A DNA stretch of 64,000 nt, from the NCBI GenBank assembly GCA_944548615.1, contig OX155978.1, positions 6,582,609 through 6,646,608 on the forward strand, given 5' to 3'. Below are positions 49,700 to 61,627 of the stretch, piece by piece (position 1 is the first letter of the stretch; each line of letters opens with the position of its first letter). The translations under genes were made by a program, and so were the position numbers. Under the pieces are notes generated by a model. That model ran no database searches, was not told the DNA's origin, and saw only the letters and a list, made by a program, of their open reading frames with translations. The DNA comes from Micropterix aruncella (Eukaryota > Arthropoda > Insecta > Lepidoptera > Micropterigidae).

Positions 49700-50410
49700 T
49701 CTGTACTAATATTATAAAGAGGTAAAGTTTGTGAGGTTGTAGGAACTAATCTCTGGATCTACTGAACCGATTTTGAAAATTCTTTTACCAATAGAACGTC
49801 ACGTTATCTGTGAGTGTCATAGGCTATATATTAATCCAAAAACGAAAAGACTTTTTCGTGGTAGTCGGATTTGCAAAGTAAGTCGGTGAAAAAACGGTCG
49901 AACGAAAACGTTTCTAACTAATGCTGCCTTAACGATGAGAGATATATGATTAAGTTCTAGAGAAAGTTGTAGAGCTTGATAATGCCTACAAAAAAGTTAG
50001 CGACAGCATATCTCTAACTTTTATATTTAAGTCAAAAAGTAGTATTATAAAAAAAAAAATATTGGTGATATTATCAACAATTATGAATTCTTATCAAAAT
50101 AAGTAAATTTATCGTCTCAAGTGTTAAAAAAACAAAAGACTTCCCTTTTAATGCATATAATTTCCCTTTTACTGCATAAATGGTTAAAGAGATAAGACAC
50201 TCACAAATAAGACACTCACAATAAAACACTCACGAATAACGGTAATATAGTCAAATTGGCATGCAAATACATACATATATATGCAGTAAAAATATAACCC
50301 TTCTTTTGTCTGGAAATAGATCATAGCACTCAGTACAACCGAACCACACTCATAATTTCATCACAAATAAAAAGTTTTAGCGCCCAACGAAGTGGGTTCG
50401 GGTCAGCTAG
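49700..50410 (+). mobile_element. Non-autonomous Helitron (711 bp)
   Basis: A|TCTGTACTAATATTATAAAG at the 5' end; the 3' end has a CCCAACGAAGTGGG hairpin, then TTCGGGTCAGCTAG|T. TC...CTAG termini between A and T, with a hairpin about a dozen bases before the end, fit a Helitron. No Rep/Hel frame. Confidence 0.92.
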
Positions 50411-50586
50411 TATATTATAATTAGCTTTAAGTGATTATTACGACAAGCTTTTATTGTATATTCTGAATTAATACATTGATACTGATACTGATTTACATCC
50501 AGGCACATATTCATTTGGCATATACTTCACTTTCTTGCTTGCTAATAAGGCGACTCTCACTTAACTGCATTTCTTTTTTCTTTCAG

Positions 50587-50665
50587 TATCGAGGATGATG
50601 ATGAAATAGAGCGAAACCTAACGCAAGTGGAGATCCAGCGGAAGAACAACTGCTCCATCCAATAG
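50587..50665 (+). CDS. Ehbp1: Ehbp1 last coding segment (bMERB end, CAAX-like terminus)
   Basis: Acceptor TTTCTTTCAG|T at 50586/50587; stop TAG at 50663-50665. The frame is IEDDDEIERNLTQVEIQRKN then NCSIQ-stop. The acidic DDDEIERNL segment is the usual end of bMERB. The last four residues, Cys-Ser-Ile-Gln, have the form of a CAAX prenylation box (aliphatic at the third position, Gln last, which favours farnesylation in general). EHBP1 proteins are known to end in a CAAX box, so membrane anchoring by a lipid is a reasonable inference. Confidence 0.92.
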
Positions 50666-51153
50666 TGGCCCTTATCATCCGTCAGCGCCCTCTATCAGCC
50701 AGACTAGAGCCTGTGTCGTCCCATTAGCAGAGCTTAATACTCTTTATATCGTAATATCTTCACTAACTAATACACCGTTCTATCAATACGTATGTCTAAT
50801 CGGTGTTCGCTTAATTCGTAAGGTGCGATGTACGGATGGCAGTGTGTGTGTGTGTGCGTAGATGGTTGGTCTTGGCAATGTTTGAGCGGTTGAAACGCTT
50901 ACTAACAAGTCGGCACTGACCCGGTACTGTCATTGATTTCAAGCCGGTACAGCGCTGTCGCGACAGTGCTGACTTCTATATTCTCATTATATATTTTGAC
51001 GTCAGTTCCATAGGCGCCGGCAGCAGGATGCAAGGTAGTGCACTTGCAACCCCCTGGAAGGAAAATACACATAAAAGATTGTTTTTTTAATATATTGTTA
51101 TAGTCTACGAAATATTATTTGACAAAAGTGTCGTTAAAATGTCGTAAAATAAA
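50666..51153 (+). other. Ehbp1: Ehbp1 3' untranslated region (probable)
   Basis: Non-coding sequence after the TAG, with a short GT run near 50845. The first AATAAA is at 51148-51153 and another is at 51645-51650. Both lie inside what looks like a TIR-bearing element starting near 51008, so the poly(A) signal may be transposon-supplied. Between the two signals a unit of about 120 bp (51328-51450) recurs in diverged form at 51497-51610. Confidence 0.5.
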
Positions 51154-51910
51154 CAGTGATTCCCAACAAGTTGTAACCGTTTATTTTACTATGGAGATCG
51201 ATTCTACCTGCGTGGAACACTTTACCAAACGCTTTAAAGGCACAAACTGACCGCTGCACCGGGTTCGATCATAACATCTTGATCTTTATACCACCAACGA
51301 TCAGAGTAAATATTGCAGTATAGGTACCTAACAATAATTGTAAAATGTGTAATTCAGACAGATATATTAAAATACGCACTAAATATTGATGATTTCGAAA
51401 TCGAAGTGTTACTGTTACACTAATTAATAGTCTTAATCGGTTAGCTACTTACCATGTTAAATTCGGTGATTACCGATTTCGATTTCACAATTATAACAAT
51501 AATTGTAAAATGTGTACTTCATAGAGATATATTAAAATGCACAATAATTAATAACGATTTCAAAATCGAACTGTTAGGGTTTTAAAAGTCCTAATCGTTT
51601 AGTTTTTAGCCTAGCGTCCTAATCATTTTGTTACTTTTTACGACAATAAAGATTTTCCCTAAATTAATTCTATTGCTTATTCAGCTGTCATTGAAAGATT
51701 CGGAAGAAAATGTTATTATTAGTGTTTTTGCTTGAAAATTGATACGTATAAATAATTCATATTATTAAGCGATCAATGCGATTTAGTCTAACCATATCAA
51801 GCCATTAGACATTCGGCGATAGGTGTGAAAAAGGTCTCGATCGTTGTGAAAAAGGTACCAATGTGCTAACGACACTTTTGTCAAATAGTATTTCGTCGAC
51901 TATACTGCTT

Positions 51911-53899
51911 TAGCTGATTTACACTCTCGCCTCGCGCCTCGTGTCCGTGTCTCGCCTCGCGCCTCGCGTGATGGATGGAAAATGAGTTTCTGTTTACACT
52001 CTCGTGGTGCGTGCAAGCTAGCACCTATTAGTCCAAGAGCCAGCGACAAAAAAAGAGAAAGAGTTTTGGAAAAGCTGATACTTTCAGATCAGACGATATT
52101 TTGGCCATAGAATGCCGGGGTACAGTCAGCAGGCTAGGTTTCGGGACACCTGGCGCTGGCGTACTAGGAAAGGTGTAACTTTAATTAATATCCCAAAGTG
52201 TTTTGGAAAAGCTGAAAATTCATCAGTAGACAGTATTTGCAATAAAGAACTTGAAACATATGGTCAGACTGCTTCATAATCGAACGCGTGGCGTCAGCAT
52301 CTCCATACATGTCACGCATCGGTCTATGGCGTATCGGTCTACTGTGCCTTGTAATATAATGGTATGGACATGCTGACGCCATGCGTTCGATTATGAATCA
52401 ATCTGACCATTTGTTTCGAGTGCTTTATTGCATCCACTGTACTGATTAATTTTCAGCTTTTCCAAAACACTTTAGGGGCACTAATTAAAATTACATTATT
52501 ATTATTATTATTATTTATTTATATACACTAGCAGCTATTGCAGCTGGTGCGTGTACTTCACGTGTTGAGTGTACTGTTTGACTTTATTTTATTTTATTCC
52601 TTACACTTTTTAATTGCCATTTTTACTAAATGTTTGTCTAGTAGATTTTTGAAACCATTCACTGAGATAGCACTTATCACTTCTTGTGGTAGTTTGTTCC
52701 AAGAGTCCACCACTCGGTTAGTCAAAAAGTACTTTCTTGGGTTGGAACTAAAACTGTTTCGGTTTAGTTTTAAGGAATGTCCACGGAGTTTCTCGTTGGT
52801 GTTCATTGTGTACATTGCATTAAGGTTGGCTACATCATAATGACCATTCAGAATCTTAAACGATGAAGTCCCCTTATTGTCTTCTTTGCTCAAGTGTAGT
52901 AAGACCCAGTGCATCCAAGCGGTTTCCATAGGGCTTGTTCCTTAGGGATGGAACCATCTTGGTTGCCCGCCTTTGCACTTTCTCCAGCAGTTCAATGTCT
53001 TTTATGAAGTAGGGGTTCCATACCTGGTAAGAGTATTCGAGGAGAGGGCGGACGTACGTTTTGTAGAGTTTGAGGAACAAATCAGAGTTTATGTAGGAGA
53101 AAGCTTTCCTAATCATGTGAAGAAGTGAGTTTGCTCTTTACAACTTCTACTATATGCGGTTCCCATTTGAGGTCCTGGGACACAATTACTCCAAGATCTT
53201 TCTGTGTGGTAACTGTGTGTACAGGGGTTCCCTCGATCGTGTATTTGTGATGCGGATTCTTGGGACCTATATGCAGTACGGTGCATTTCTCTGCTTTTAG
53301 TGTGAGAAGCCAATCCTTAGTCCATTGCACGATGTGGTCGAGGTTGTCTTGAATCAGTTGACGGCTTATGACAGGATCTCCAAAGAATTTGGTGTCATCA
53401 GCAAAAAGCGTAAAGGATGTTTCCATAATCGCTTTGAGGTCTGTCAGGAAAATACCGAACACAACGGGGCCGATCACCGAACCCTGAGGCACGCCACTGA
53501 GAACGTCATGGGCTTCAGATAGTTCCTCTCCGACTCGCACCTTGAATTTCCTGTTCGATAGAAAATCTGCAATCCATGACAGTAATTTGCCTCTAAACCC
53601 AAAATACATCTTTCCTAACACGCCAGCATAAGGTGTCCCGAAATCTGGCCTGTTGACTTTAACCCCGCATTCTACGGCCAAAATACTGTCTATTATGAAA
53701 GTATCAGCTTTTACAAAAGTCTTGCGCTTTTTTGTCGCTGGCTCCCCGACTACACGTTGCGATGTCCTTTGACTCATACCCAAAAAACCGCTCCCGATGC
53801 GAGCGCCGCGAACGGCGACGCAGGTGCCCGTTCACACTCTCGTCTCGCGCTTCATCCCGCGCCTCGCCTTGCGCCTCGCGCGAGAGTGTAAATGAGCTA
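51911..53899. mobile_element. TIR element with CTCG-rich ends, second copy
   Basis: TAGCTGATTTACACTCTCGC at 51911 and its inverse CGAGAGTGTAAATGAGCTA at 53899. CGCCTCGCGCCTCG-type units flank both ends. The interior GGAAAAGCTGATACTTTCAG and TTTTGGCCATAGAATGCCGG match 33879-34849. A CR1-like LINE is inserted. Confidence 0.75.
52492..53620 (-). mobile_element. CR1-like LINE, 5'-truncated, with ATT tail
   Basis: Minus strand: LSGVPQGSVIGPVVFGIFLT, SFTLFADDTKFFGDP (FADD), TQKDLGVIVSQDLKWEPHIV, then after a shift MIRKAFSYINSDLFLKLYKT, SYQVWNPYFIKDIELLEKVQ and NRVVDSWNKLPQEVISAISV. The 3' tail is a run of TAA/ATT units at about 52492-52515. It lacks the endonuclease and most of the RT fingers; one frameshift near 53110. 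Confidence 0.92.
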
Positions 53900-54435
53900 T
53901 TTGAATAAAAACTTAAGGCCTCTGGGTTGCTATCCATATTTGTTCATCACCTCTTCATTAAATTTAGTGTCCTCCTCTACTCTTTTATCTTTTATTAGTT
54001 AATTATATAGTGTGTAGATGCAGATGCACCTCCCTGAAAGTAATCCTGGCGGCGCCCATGGTCAGTTCGCTCCCCGCCACTACACACGCCAGCGGTAGGG
54101 TAGACTGGGTACCATTGTGATAATTTTCATTTGATCGCCCATAATTAGTTTAGTATGCCAGTTAGCTGGAAGAAAGTTGTTTTTTTTTGTAGTAAAGTGT
54201 CCATTTGTCTAAGTATAATTACAAAAATTTTGTCGTTGGGTAGAGAATGGTTAAACCACACCTTGGGGTCGGTAGTGACAGGTTCAAAAATACATCTAAA
54301 TGGTCTAAAATCACTTTTATTGCAAGTAATATCTAACAAAATGCAACATAATCTTCTTCTGGACGAATTTCTTCTAAAAAAACAAGAAATCTATGGTTGA
54401 TCCTTAGTTCTAAAAACTGAAAAGATGCTGAGATC

Positions 54436-54690
54436 TAGTCAAACTGATCACAGTTATGACATATGTAATGGCGACTACAATCTAAATGGGACCAGAGGTA
54501 ACGTTTTTCTTTGCGTTCGATCCATTTTTCGCCAGCACTACTTTCTGAATATGCGCCTATACAAACCTGACAGAAATACTCCTCTTCATCCGATGACAAT
54601 GGTGACGTCCTCTTTTTCTTTGCTTTGTTTTCTAATTTTCCTTCAAGCCTGTATTCCCTTTGGACCCCAGAGAAAAGTCAGGCCCTGATT
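54436..54690 (-). pseudogene. pogo/Tigger-like transposase C-terminal zinc region
   Basis: The minus-strand frame reads KAKKKRTSPLSSDEEEYFCQ, VCIGAYSESSAGEKWIERKE, KRYLWSHLDCSRHYICHNCD and stops. The C-x2-C ... G-E-K-W-I ... W-x-H-x-x-C ... Y-I-C-x-x-C layout is the PHD-like tail found on DDE (pogo/jerky-type) transposases in insects. One Cys pair (the IQC..C) is replaced by E-R-K-E, so it is decayed. The DDE part is not found nearby. Confidence 0.7.
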
Positions 54691-56065
54691 TTACTTGTGT
54701 CGAAACCGCACCCAGAAAATATGCCACAACCGTTGTCAAAGCACTAATTCGCAATAAAAGCAACTGCCTCTAAAACATTGCAAGACCAACGTCTCGTTCG
54801 CGTTATATTTAAAATAACGTAGTATAATACTCAGGCTGGATCTCTTGTTTCTGATGTTGCCATATTGTAGCGCCGGACGGCTTTTAAAAACTGACTGTAT
54901 ACATATGTGGTCTTTTGTTTAAGAACTAGTCATATAAATGTTCATTGCTGTAATTAAAGTTTATTTTAATTTTATTTTAACAAATGCTTTATTTAAAAAA
55001 TAACGAAAATGACGGCCTCTTTAAAAACGCTGGCTATGATCTATGAAGCGAAGAAATAGAGTTACCAGAAGCAGAACCGTTTGATCGGTCAAAATCGATT
55101 ATTATTTTGGACAAGGTTGGAAAAAAGATCACCCAGCATGATCTTTTACTTTTAACATATATATTCTAATGTGTTTCATATATCGCGACAGAGATTTGAT
55201 ACACGGTATCATATGCTTTCCCAGATTTCATCTTGATGATGCGATATAGAATGCGTTGCTGTTCTAGGTATTGCATATATAATGTGAATAATTTATTTGC
55301 ATTCGAATTTAAAACTGTTTTGTTTTCTTCGCTTCAATTTAACTGATTTTTAATTGGTTATAATAATTGTAATATTAAAAAACTTTATTTTCATCCCATC
55401 ATTAAAAAAATATATTATTAAAGTCTTAAATCACTAAAGATATTTAGAAATGACTTACTAAAAAGTTAGAGTCATTATTCTCAGACATTTTGGTTTTCCA
55501 TTCTCGCATTAATAATAACGGAGTTATCAATAAGTTTAAATTCTTAGATTATAACATTTTTAGTTCAATGCTTGCTGAAGTTATCAACGAGCAACGTATG
55601 CAAGAGTTGTAGTTAATAATATCAGAATATTAAGTCACAATTTTTTAATGATCAATATTAACGGATTTGTTTTTTTCTTTTCAAGTGGTTAAATCTTATA
55701 GTTATTCTATTCTATTCTATCAGATTTTTAAATCTCGGCATTTAAATACACACAACACACACATAAACAAGACAGACATTTTCCAAAAATCACTTTTTTT
55801 TGGATTCTCTCGAAACTCTTGAATTCTCGAATTCTAAATTTTGCCCAAACACAAGCCTTTTCATATTCAAATATATATAAAAGTGTGAGATGTAGTCAAG
55901 TGGCCCAAACCCTTGGACCACTTGACTACGGATGTGTAAAAACATGAACTTTTAGAGACTAATAGCTAAATTAAACAAATTTGATGATATCATGTCGTAG
56001 GAGACATTGATATTTAGTAGTGAAAACGTTTTAAAGTAAATTTATTTGTTTGTATTAATAATAGA
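54691..56065. other. Stretch without gene
   Basis: AT-rich. GATACACGGTATCATATGCTTTCCCAG near 55198 echoes 284-318 (TCCCAGATTTCATCTTG shared), a hint of an old repeat. Nothing else recognised. Confidence 0.45.
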
Positions 56066-56333
56066 TTTACACGGCTTGGTGGCATAGTTGTTAGGTTGTC
56101 TGATCTTACATTGTAAGGTTCCGGGTTCGATTCCCGGCTGGATCACCATTTTCCTTTGCCATAAAATTCAATTTCATTTCAATTCTGTAAATCGAAAGCG
56201 ATAACAAAACACACACACACATGTGACAGCCACACATACATACACACACTTCGGTTCGTTGTAAGAGATTGTCATATGATAATAAACCCGCCCATTGGGA
56301 AACTTTACAATAAACAGTAGAACAAACAAGAAA
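56066..56333 (+). mobile_element. tRNA-derived SINE
   Basis: GGTGGCATAGTTGTTAGGTT (A box) and GGGTTCGATTCCCGG (perfect B box) form the tRNA-like head, with a TAC-bearing seven-base loop that suggests a valine tRNA origin. The tail AGATTGTCATATGATAATAA and ACAATAAACAGTAGAACAAA matches 20099-20160 inverted. Confidence 0.9.
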
Positions 56334-57906
56334 GGGAACCGGACCCATGTTGTAAAATGTCGAATCTGTTATTCTGGTAACTCTATGGAAACAGCTTCAA
56401 CAACCCTAACAGCAGTTTGAAAAAGTCATAATATTATAATGTCGTAGTTCCTTTAGATGTTCTAACATTAGGTTTCAGATTTTTTTAATCCAATAATTTA
56501 TTTTTCGACGCATCCTTGCTGTTCTATACCCATACTCTACATAGATTTAAGATAAAAGTACCTACTAAGAGTATGTTTCGAAGAAATTGGTGTCACAAAA
56601 TTATAATACAGATTTACGAGGATTAACTATTAAATATTGGGTTCGCCTCTATAAGTTAATGACAGTTAGTTTTACTTGAAGAAAAGACATTTTAATTTAA
56701 TAACATATTTTAATTTAATAAAATTCTAACTCTCGCAGTATCATATCAAGGTGAAAATCCATCGGTCATTTGCATGTTTGTGAAAGTGAGATAGACACTG
56801 CGAACATAGACAGATAGGTTTTTGTAAACTTGGAGCGCTGGACATTATAGTGTCTGTGTTTGCTCTTGGGCACTAATATCCAAGGTCAAGCCAGCGGTTA
56901 AGAAACCCTAGAACAACTTATTTAATAGTTAAAGCCTACCTAGTGTTATAAAGATTCTCTCAGGTTTGTTATCATAATAATGAGAAATTTAGAGATGAAC
57001 GAGAAAATGTCACTTCATTTTATGACCGATAAAACATGACAGGACAGTATGGAAAAATCCAAAACCATTGCAGATACATAAAAATGCTAAAAGAAGTCAC
57101 GACACTGAGTTTATATACTCAGTCTGTATATTGGTAATCCAGGATATCTCAGGACTATAAAAACGCCAGTCTGATTATTGGAAACGGTTGCTTTTGCCAT
57201 GAACATGGAGTTGAATTCAGGTGAAAAATCTAAAACAACTAAAATCAACAAGTTACTGTCATCGATATATGATCCCCGCGCTGGAAAATGACCCCTTCGA
57301 AACGACTACTGAAAGCCGGCCAGTAGTAGTTTGGTCGCAGTCCGCTGGCAGACAGCCGACCGTTTCCGGTGTGAGCTGCAGCGAAGAATATTGGCGTGCT
57401 ATTCTCTCGCATACTGTCCAATTTATTGCTCTCTCTGTCACATGTTTTACGAGCAAAAAATATTGAGCCAACTTATTTGTATCTGAGGGCATATCTAGTT
57501 AATATATCGATGGTTACTGTGTAATTTTTGTAAATCACAGAATGAAACTTTCATTCAACTTAAAATTATAGAGTAAGTAAAAACTATCATTTTGCAGTGA
57601 TGTTTTTATTTCCCTCATTTTTTACAAGTCGTGAGGCCCCAAATACACATATTAGAAAATTATAAAATATCTCTTTTGTCTTTTTTTCCTGTTACTCTTT
57701 TTTTTGTCATCGTTAAATTTGCAAAAAAAAAAACTTATTTTGTATTATGTAAAAAATGATTTTGATTTCATCGTAATAGTGTTATAATAACCCTATATTG
57801 AGTTTAATTGCAACACATCAATACTTGCAGGAGTTAGAGCAGTAAATTTGTGAATTAACGAGAGCACGTAATCATTTTCGAAAAATCATTTATTGGGGGC
57901 AGTCAG
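56334..57906. other. Stretch without gene
   Basis: AT-rich. The short frame near 57221-57466 has no family resemblance. No repeat ends recognised. Confidence 0.4.
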
Positions 57907-58330
57907 AAATAAGAAATAAGAAAAATTTATTTTCATAAACCCGATCTGGGTATAGAAATTACATTCCAAAAATTATTATATATATAATAACATTACGAAA
58001 TTACAAAAAATAGTATTTCTACAAATGAAATTACATTTCAAATTATAAAAAAAGTGTATAAAAAGTTCTGCGATCTAAGCTAACAGTGTATAAAAAAAGT
58101 GTATAAAAGTTCTGCGATCTAAGCAAAGCATTCGACTGTATAAACATCAATACCCTGGTAGACAAGCTAAACCATTATGGAATTAGAGGAGTGGCCAATT
58201 CACTCATTAAATCGTACCCACAAAACAGGCAGCAAGTGGTGGAGATTAAAATAATTGATGGAATTGAGGAAGAGGCTGAGCAATCGAGTTGTGAAATAGT
58301 AAACATCGGTGTGCCTCAGATAACCTACTG
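57907..58330. mobile_element. LINE remnant: inverted 3' end joined to RT fragment
   Basis: 57907-58080 repeats the minus-strand 3' end of 3473-3600. The + strand from 58085 encodes FCDLSKAFDCININTLVDKL then NHYGIRGVANSLIKSYPQNR and a GVPQ at about 58310, RT motifs up to the GVPQGS site. A 5' part inverted against its own 3' end is the twin-priming pattern. Confidence 0.7.
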
Positions 58331-58689
58331 CCTCTGTTTATCCTCTTTCAGTAAGCCTATTGAAACCAGGGCTTCCAAATAATCAAATTTCAAGTAGATT
58401 TTGAAAATATTTACTGAAATATGGCAACAACATTGAGTTTATTGCTGCCAAGCAATAAAGTAAAAACAGAGATGCCACAGCTGCGGGCAAGGGAAAAAAA
58501 TCCGTTAAAATTGCGCTGATCCTACATGAAAACCAACCCAAAATGAAAGTAAATGCTCACCAGATTAATCACGAACACTTCACATTAAAAAATAACCGCC
58601 TCCAGGTAAAACTTCTGCATCACGGCAGATTATGGTGGTTTTTGAGCCTCGCATCAAATTTTCCACGACAGTGATCTCGCCATCTTGAA

Positions 58690-59010
58690 TCGTAAAAAAG
58701 TCGAGTTTGCCTGTTGGCCGCCTATAGAGCGACGTTCAGATCGAGCATTAACGCCTTTAAAAAAACAAAGCCGCGGTCTCGACCAATCGCGTGAGAGCTC
58801 AACGCGTCACCAGCTGTCAACATCGAACTTCTACCGAATTTCGCGAACACAATTTTTCAACTGTCAAAATATGGGAGGAATGCACGAAAACAGCGAAAAA
58901 CCACCAGGAAACATTAAAAAACACCGGGAAACCATGAAAAACAGGTTCGGCGAACATAACCGGCACACCGGTGCGAAAACAAAACAACAAAATATGCGGT
59001 TTTTGTTACA
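58690..59010 (+). repeat. Unclassified repeat, partner of 9465-9770
   Basis: Shares GCGGTCTCGACC, GGGAGGAATG-type and CAGGAAACATTAAAAAACAC stretches with the inverse of 9465-9770. A 152-codon frame covers it but is not preserved in the other copy. Confidence 0.55.
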
Positions 59011-60224
59011 ACCAATAACAAAAGAAAATACAAATTCGAATTTCTGGCATGTACTAGGTCTCGCGTATGGATTGACGATGTATTCAAATGTAAATCCTGA
59101 CCGTATTCGCAAGTCAATTATCAACATAACAAGATTATTTTAGTTTTAACTCCAGCTTCTTGTCAAATGCAACCGCTTCCGGTAAGCAGGAACTAAACAT
59201 TAATAAATGTGATACACTCTCATGAAACGATGTGACGTTTTTCACTCTGACTCTTGCGATATTACTGTTTTCGGTTTCGATCCGAAGAATCATAATTTTC
59301 TTGTGATTATAAAACCATGTGTTCTAAAAAGCCTTAAGTTTTAAATTGTTAATTATTCGTACGTTTACACTAGTGTCTGTTGTACTTTTCTCGTTTTTTT
59401 TTTGCATACATTCTGCCTTAGCAATAAAGGTAGAACTTGGTGATAATGAGAGTAACCTGTTTTATGCTGCTTCTTCTTGGTGCCTTGATTGTATTATCAT
59501 GGATTTTATAGGGTATTCGATTGCTCAATGCCGTAGTACGTTTTGGCAGCTAGGATTTTACTATGAAACTCAACTCATAATTCATAACATTGATTAATCT
59601 TCTCTTATGTTCAGTAGCTCAATAGATGGTATTCTAAACATGTCTATACGGTATTCTCTCTCAAAGTAGAACAATAATATATTAACAAACGAATTTTAAA
59701 ATCATAGCTGTTATTCTTTTAATATTATTTATATGAGAATGTCAATTTTAATTTGCTGTACAGGTTTCAATTCATAATAATTAGGCACTTTAATATTCAA
59801 ATGGTATATTAGATGGCCTTCTAATCTCTCTGTTTTATTTCTTTAATGTAATCAGCTTATATAAAAATGTGATAGGTGGCACTATTGAACGTTATTTTTG
59901 TTATCATTGGTTAAATCATTGGGTTTTTATATACAATCAGTCCTTTATAAAAAAAAACATTTATTAACAATGTTATTATAGATGGCTTAATCGATTGCTG
60001 TTAGTTTGGCCAGACAATGCTATCAGCGCCACCTGCATGTCGCCAGTGCAGAAGAGTTGCCAAAACGTACGTGAGTGATCAATTTAATACCCTATGTAAT
60101 CAATATTATTGCGACTGATGAAAGGTATCATGAAATGTAACATGAAATAAAAGAATTTGCGCGTTAAATGGGGGGGAGGGAGGATCAAAAATCTTCAAAA
60201 ATTACGTTACTTAATACTTGAACG
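59011..60224. other. Stretch without gene
   Basis: AT-rich, with no convincing frame or repeat end. The hydrophobic 83-codon frame at 59346-59597 resembles a signal peptide by composition only. Confidence 0.4.
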
Positions 60225-60929
60225 CCCCCTTTTTTTATTTGTTGAGTGGGGCTTTTCTAAGGTCTGTATGAGCCTTGTAACACTGCGAGCATTGCTGATC
60301 TATTGTGTTCGCCACCTACTATACTTCTGCGCTAAGCCTCGTGTCATTTAAGAACCGCAGCAGCCCTTTGGCGCCAGATTGTTTTACCTCCTCAGGTTGG
60401 AGGTAGTGACCACCCAATTGAGTGTATCTTTTACGCATCGGCAGGCCACACTCGCACATAAGGTGCAGGGGAGTTTCCTCTGCCTCTTGGCAGAACCTGC
60501 ACATTTTCGTATCCCGAAGCTTAAGATTGTACATGTGTCTTTTCAGGCCACATTCCCCCGTGAGCGCCCTCACCAGTATGCAGAGATTGTTCCTATTTCC
60601 AATAAGGCCTCTCGGGCAGTCTTACGGTCGTAAGCTTTAATTGGTGCTTTTGAATGATTCAAACCTGGCCTGTTATTCCAGTGGTTGACGGATTGTTCTA
60701 TACATATATTTTTTTGAGCATTAGGTTTGCAAGTTTCCTTTACTCTCGTCTTAGCAAGTTCGTCGGCTTTTTCATTTCCCTCGATTCCTGAATGGCCGGG
60801 AACCCATTTTAGAATTACTCTGTTCTTTTCGCTCAGAGAATTCAGTAGTGATACGCAGTTTTGCACCAGCTTTAAATTAATGGTATTCGAGGCAAGCGCC
60901 ATAAGAGGTGCCTTGCTATCCGAGTGGAA
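60225..60929 (-). mobile_element. RNase H-bearing LINE 3' part
   Basis: Minus strand: NRVILKWVPGHSGIEGNEKA (RNase H motif), then CRFCQEAEETPLHLMCECG, LLRFLNDTRLSAE and a 3' UTR ending AGAAAAGCCCCACTCAAC. Third copy of the 25253-26242 family; about 35 bp deleted near 60738. Confidence 0.9.
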
Positions 60930-60944
60930 AGTCTTACATAACGA

Positions 60945-61195
60945 CCCGATGCTGTTATAATTCCCTGGGGTGACGGGTTCGACTGTTGTGATTGATATCC
61001 CCAGTATGTATACAAGGCGATTGTACTGCCAAATCTCTTTTATTCGTTAGAAACGAGTTACTTATATTGGAAACAAATTTGCACACTTATTTTCACGCTC
61101 ATTTCATGGGAAACAGAATGGCATGATGTCGTTATAACTCCCTGTGGTGTGGGTGTCTCCCGTTGTAATTGACACCCTTCAATCACTGATTAGTA
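60945..61195. repeat. Two Fb family end fragments
   Basis: CCCTGGGGTGACGGGTTCGA at about 60962 and CATGGGAAACAGAATGGCAT with ATGTCGTTATAACTCCC near 61105-61141 match the outer end of the family, diverged. Confidence 0.6.
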
Positions 61196-61627
61196 CCTCT
61201 ATTTTATTATAAGTTCTGAAATGTAATATTCGCAGGAAGAGTTTCTGGACGTGAGACTGATAGTCTGGTGCCAGTGTTTCAGCACAGCGTTAAATACATA
61301 TTCAATATTTTTTCAATTTGCAGCTGGGTCAGATTTTGGTTACTTGACTCCATTGATGGATAAATCGTTTAATTTCCCTTATTGCTAAGGCAGAAAATGG
61401 AAAATAAAATAAAATTAGAGGTTCTCATTCTTTTTGCTATGCTTTGTATAAATTACGATACGATAATATTATTTAATTGGTATTTAACCCTTTTTATATT
61501 TAACGATTTAATGTGGAATAAAGGATGATAAAAGAAGAAGGATCTATTATTGTTTTATTTTAAATTGTACATTTTGAAGAAAAACGCTTCAGAGCCATTT
61601 TTTGACACTGGCAAGGTTAATGCTGGA

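Larger units (their letters stand above)
782..51153 (+). other. Ehbp1: Ehbp1 gene, 3' part (13 coding segments plus 3' UTR)
   Basis: Thirteen coding segments with AG/GT borders join into one reading frame ending at a TAG at 50663-50665. The C-terminal part matches the bMERB (DUF3585) domain of EHBP1 proteins in order and spacing: a ME-LE-Q coiled coil, a WFTLVNKKNALLRRQ helix, an EEWRKS...RREQLL helix and an acidic end. EHBP1 proteins link EH-domain ATPases and Rab8/10-family GTPases to actin during endocytic recycling; this is family knowledge. MICAL-like proteins also carry bMERB domains, but the helix sequences here fit EHBP1 better. The C2 and CH domains are not in the window and should lie upstream. 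Splice phases agree at every junction except between segments 2 and 3. The end is taken at the first AATAAA after the stop. Confidence 0.88.
51008..54060. mobile_element. Possible outer TIR element
   Basis: CCATAGGCGCCGGCAGCAGG near 51008 pairs with the inverted CCATGGGCGCCGCCAGGATT at 54041-54060. A further inverted pair, TATAGTCTACGAAATATTAT at 51099 and its complement at 51858-51897, lies inside. Another TIR element is inserted at 51911. Limits are tentative. Confidence 0.45.

Noticed and set aside
56080..56152. tRNA gene
   Set aside because: A and B boxes are good, but the acceptor stem does not close and the sequence continues into a SINE tail shared with 20099-20375.
58685..59143. 152-codon frame as a host gene
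   Set aside because: Covers a dispersed repeat whose partner at 9465-9770 does not keep the frame; composition is that of translated non-coding DNA.
59346..59597. Small secreted protein with hydrophobic N-terminus
   Set aside because: AT-rich sequence yields such frames by chance; no splice context, no family resemblance.
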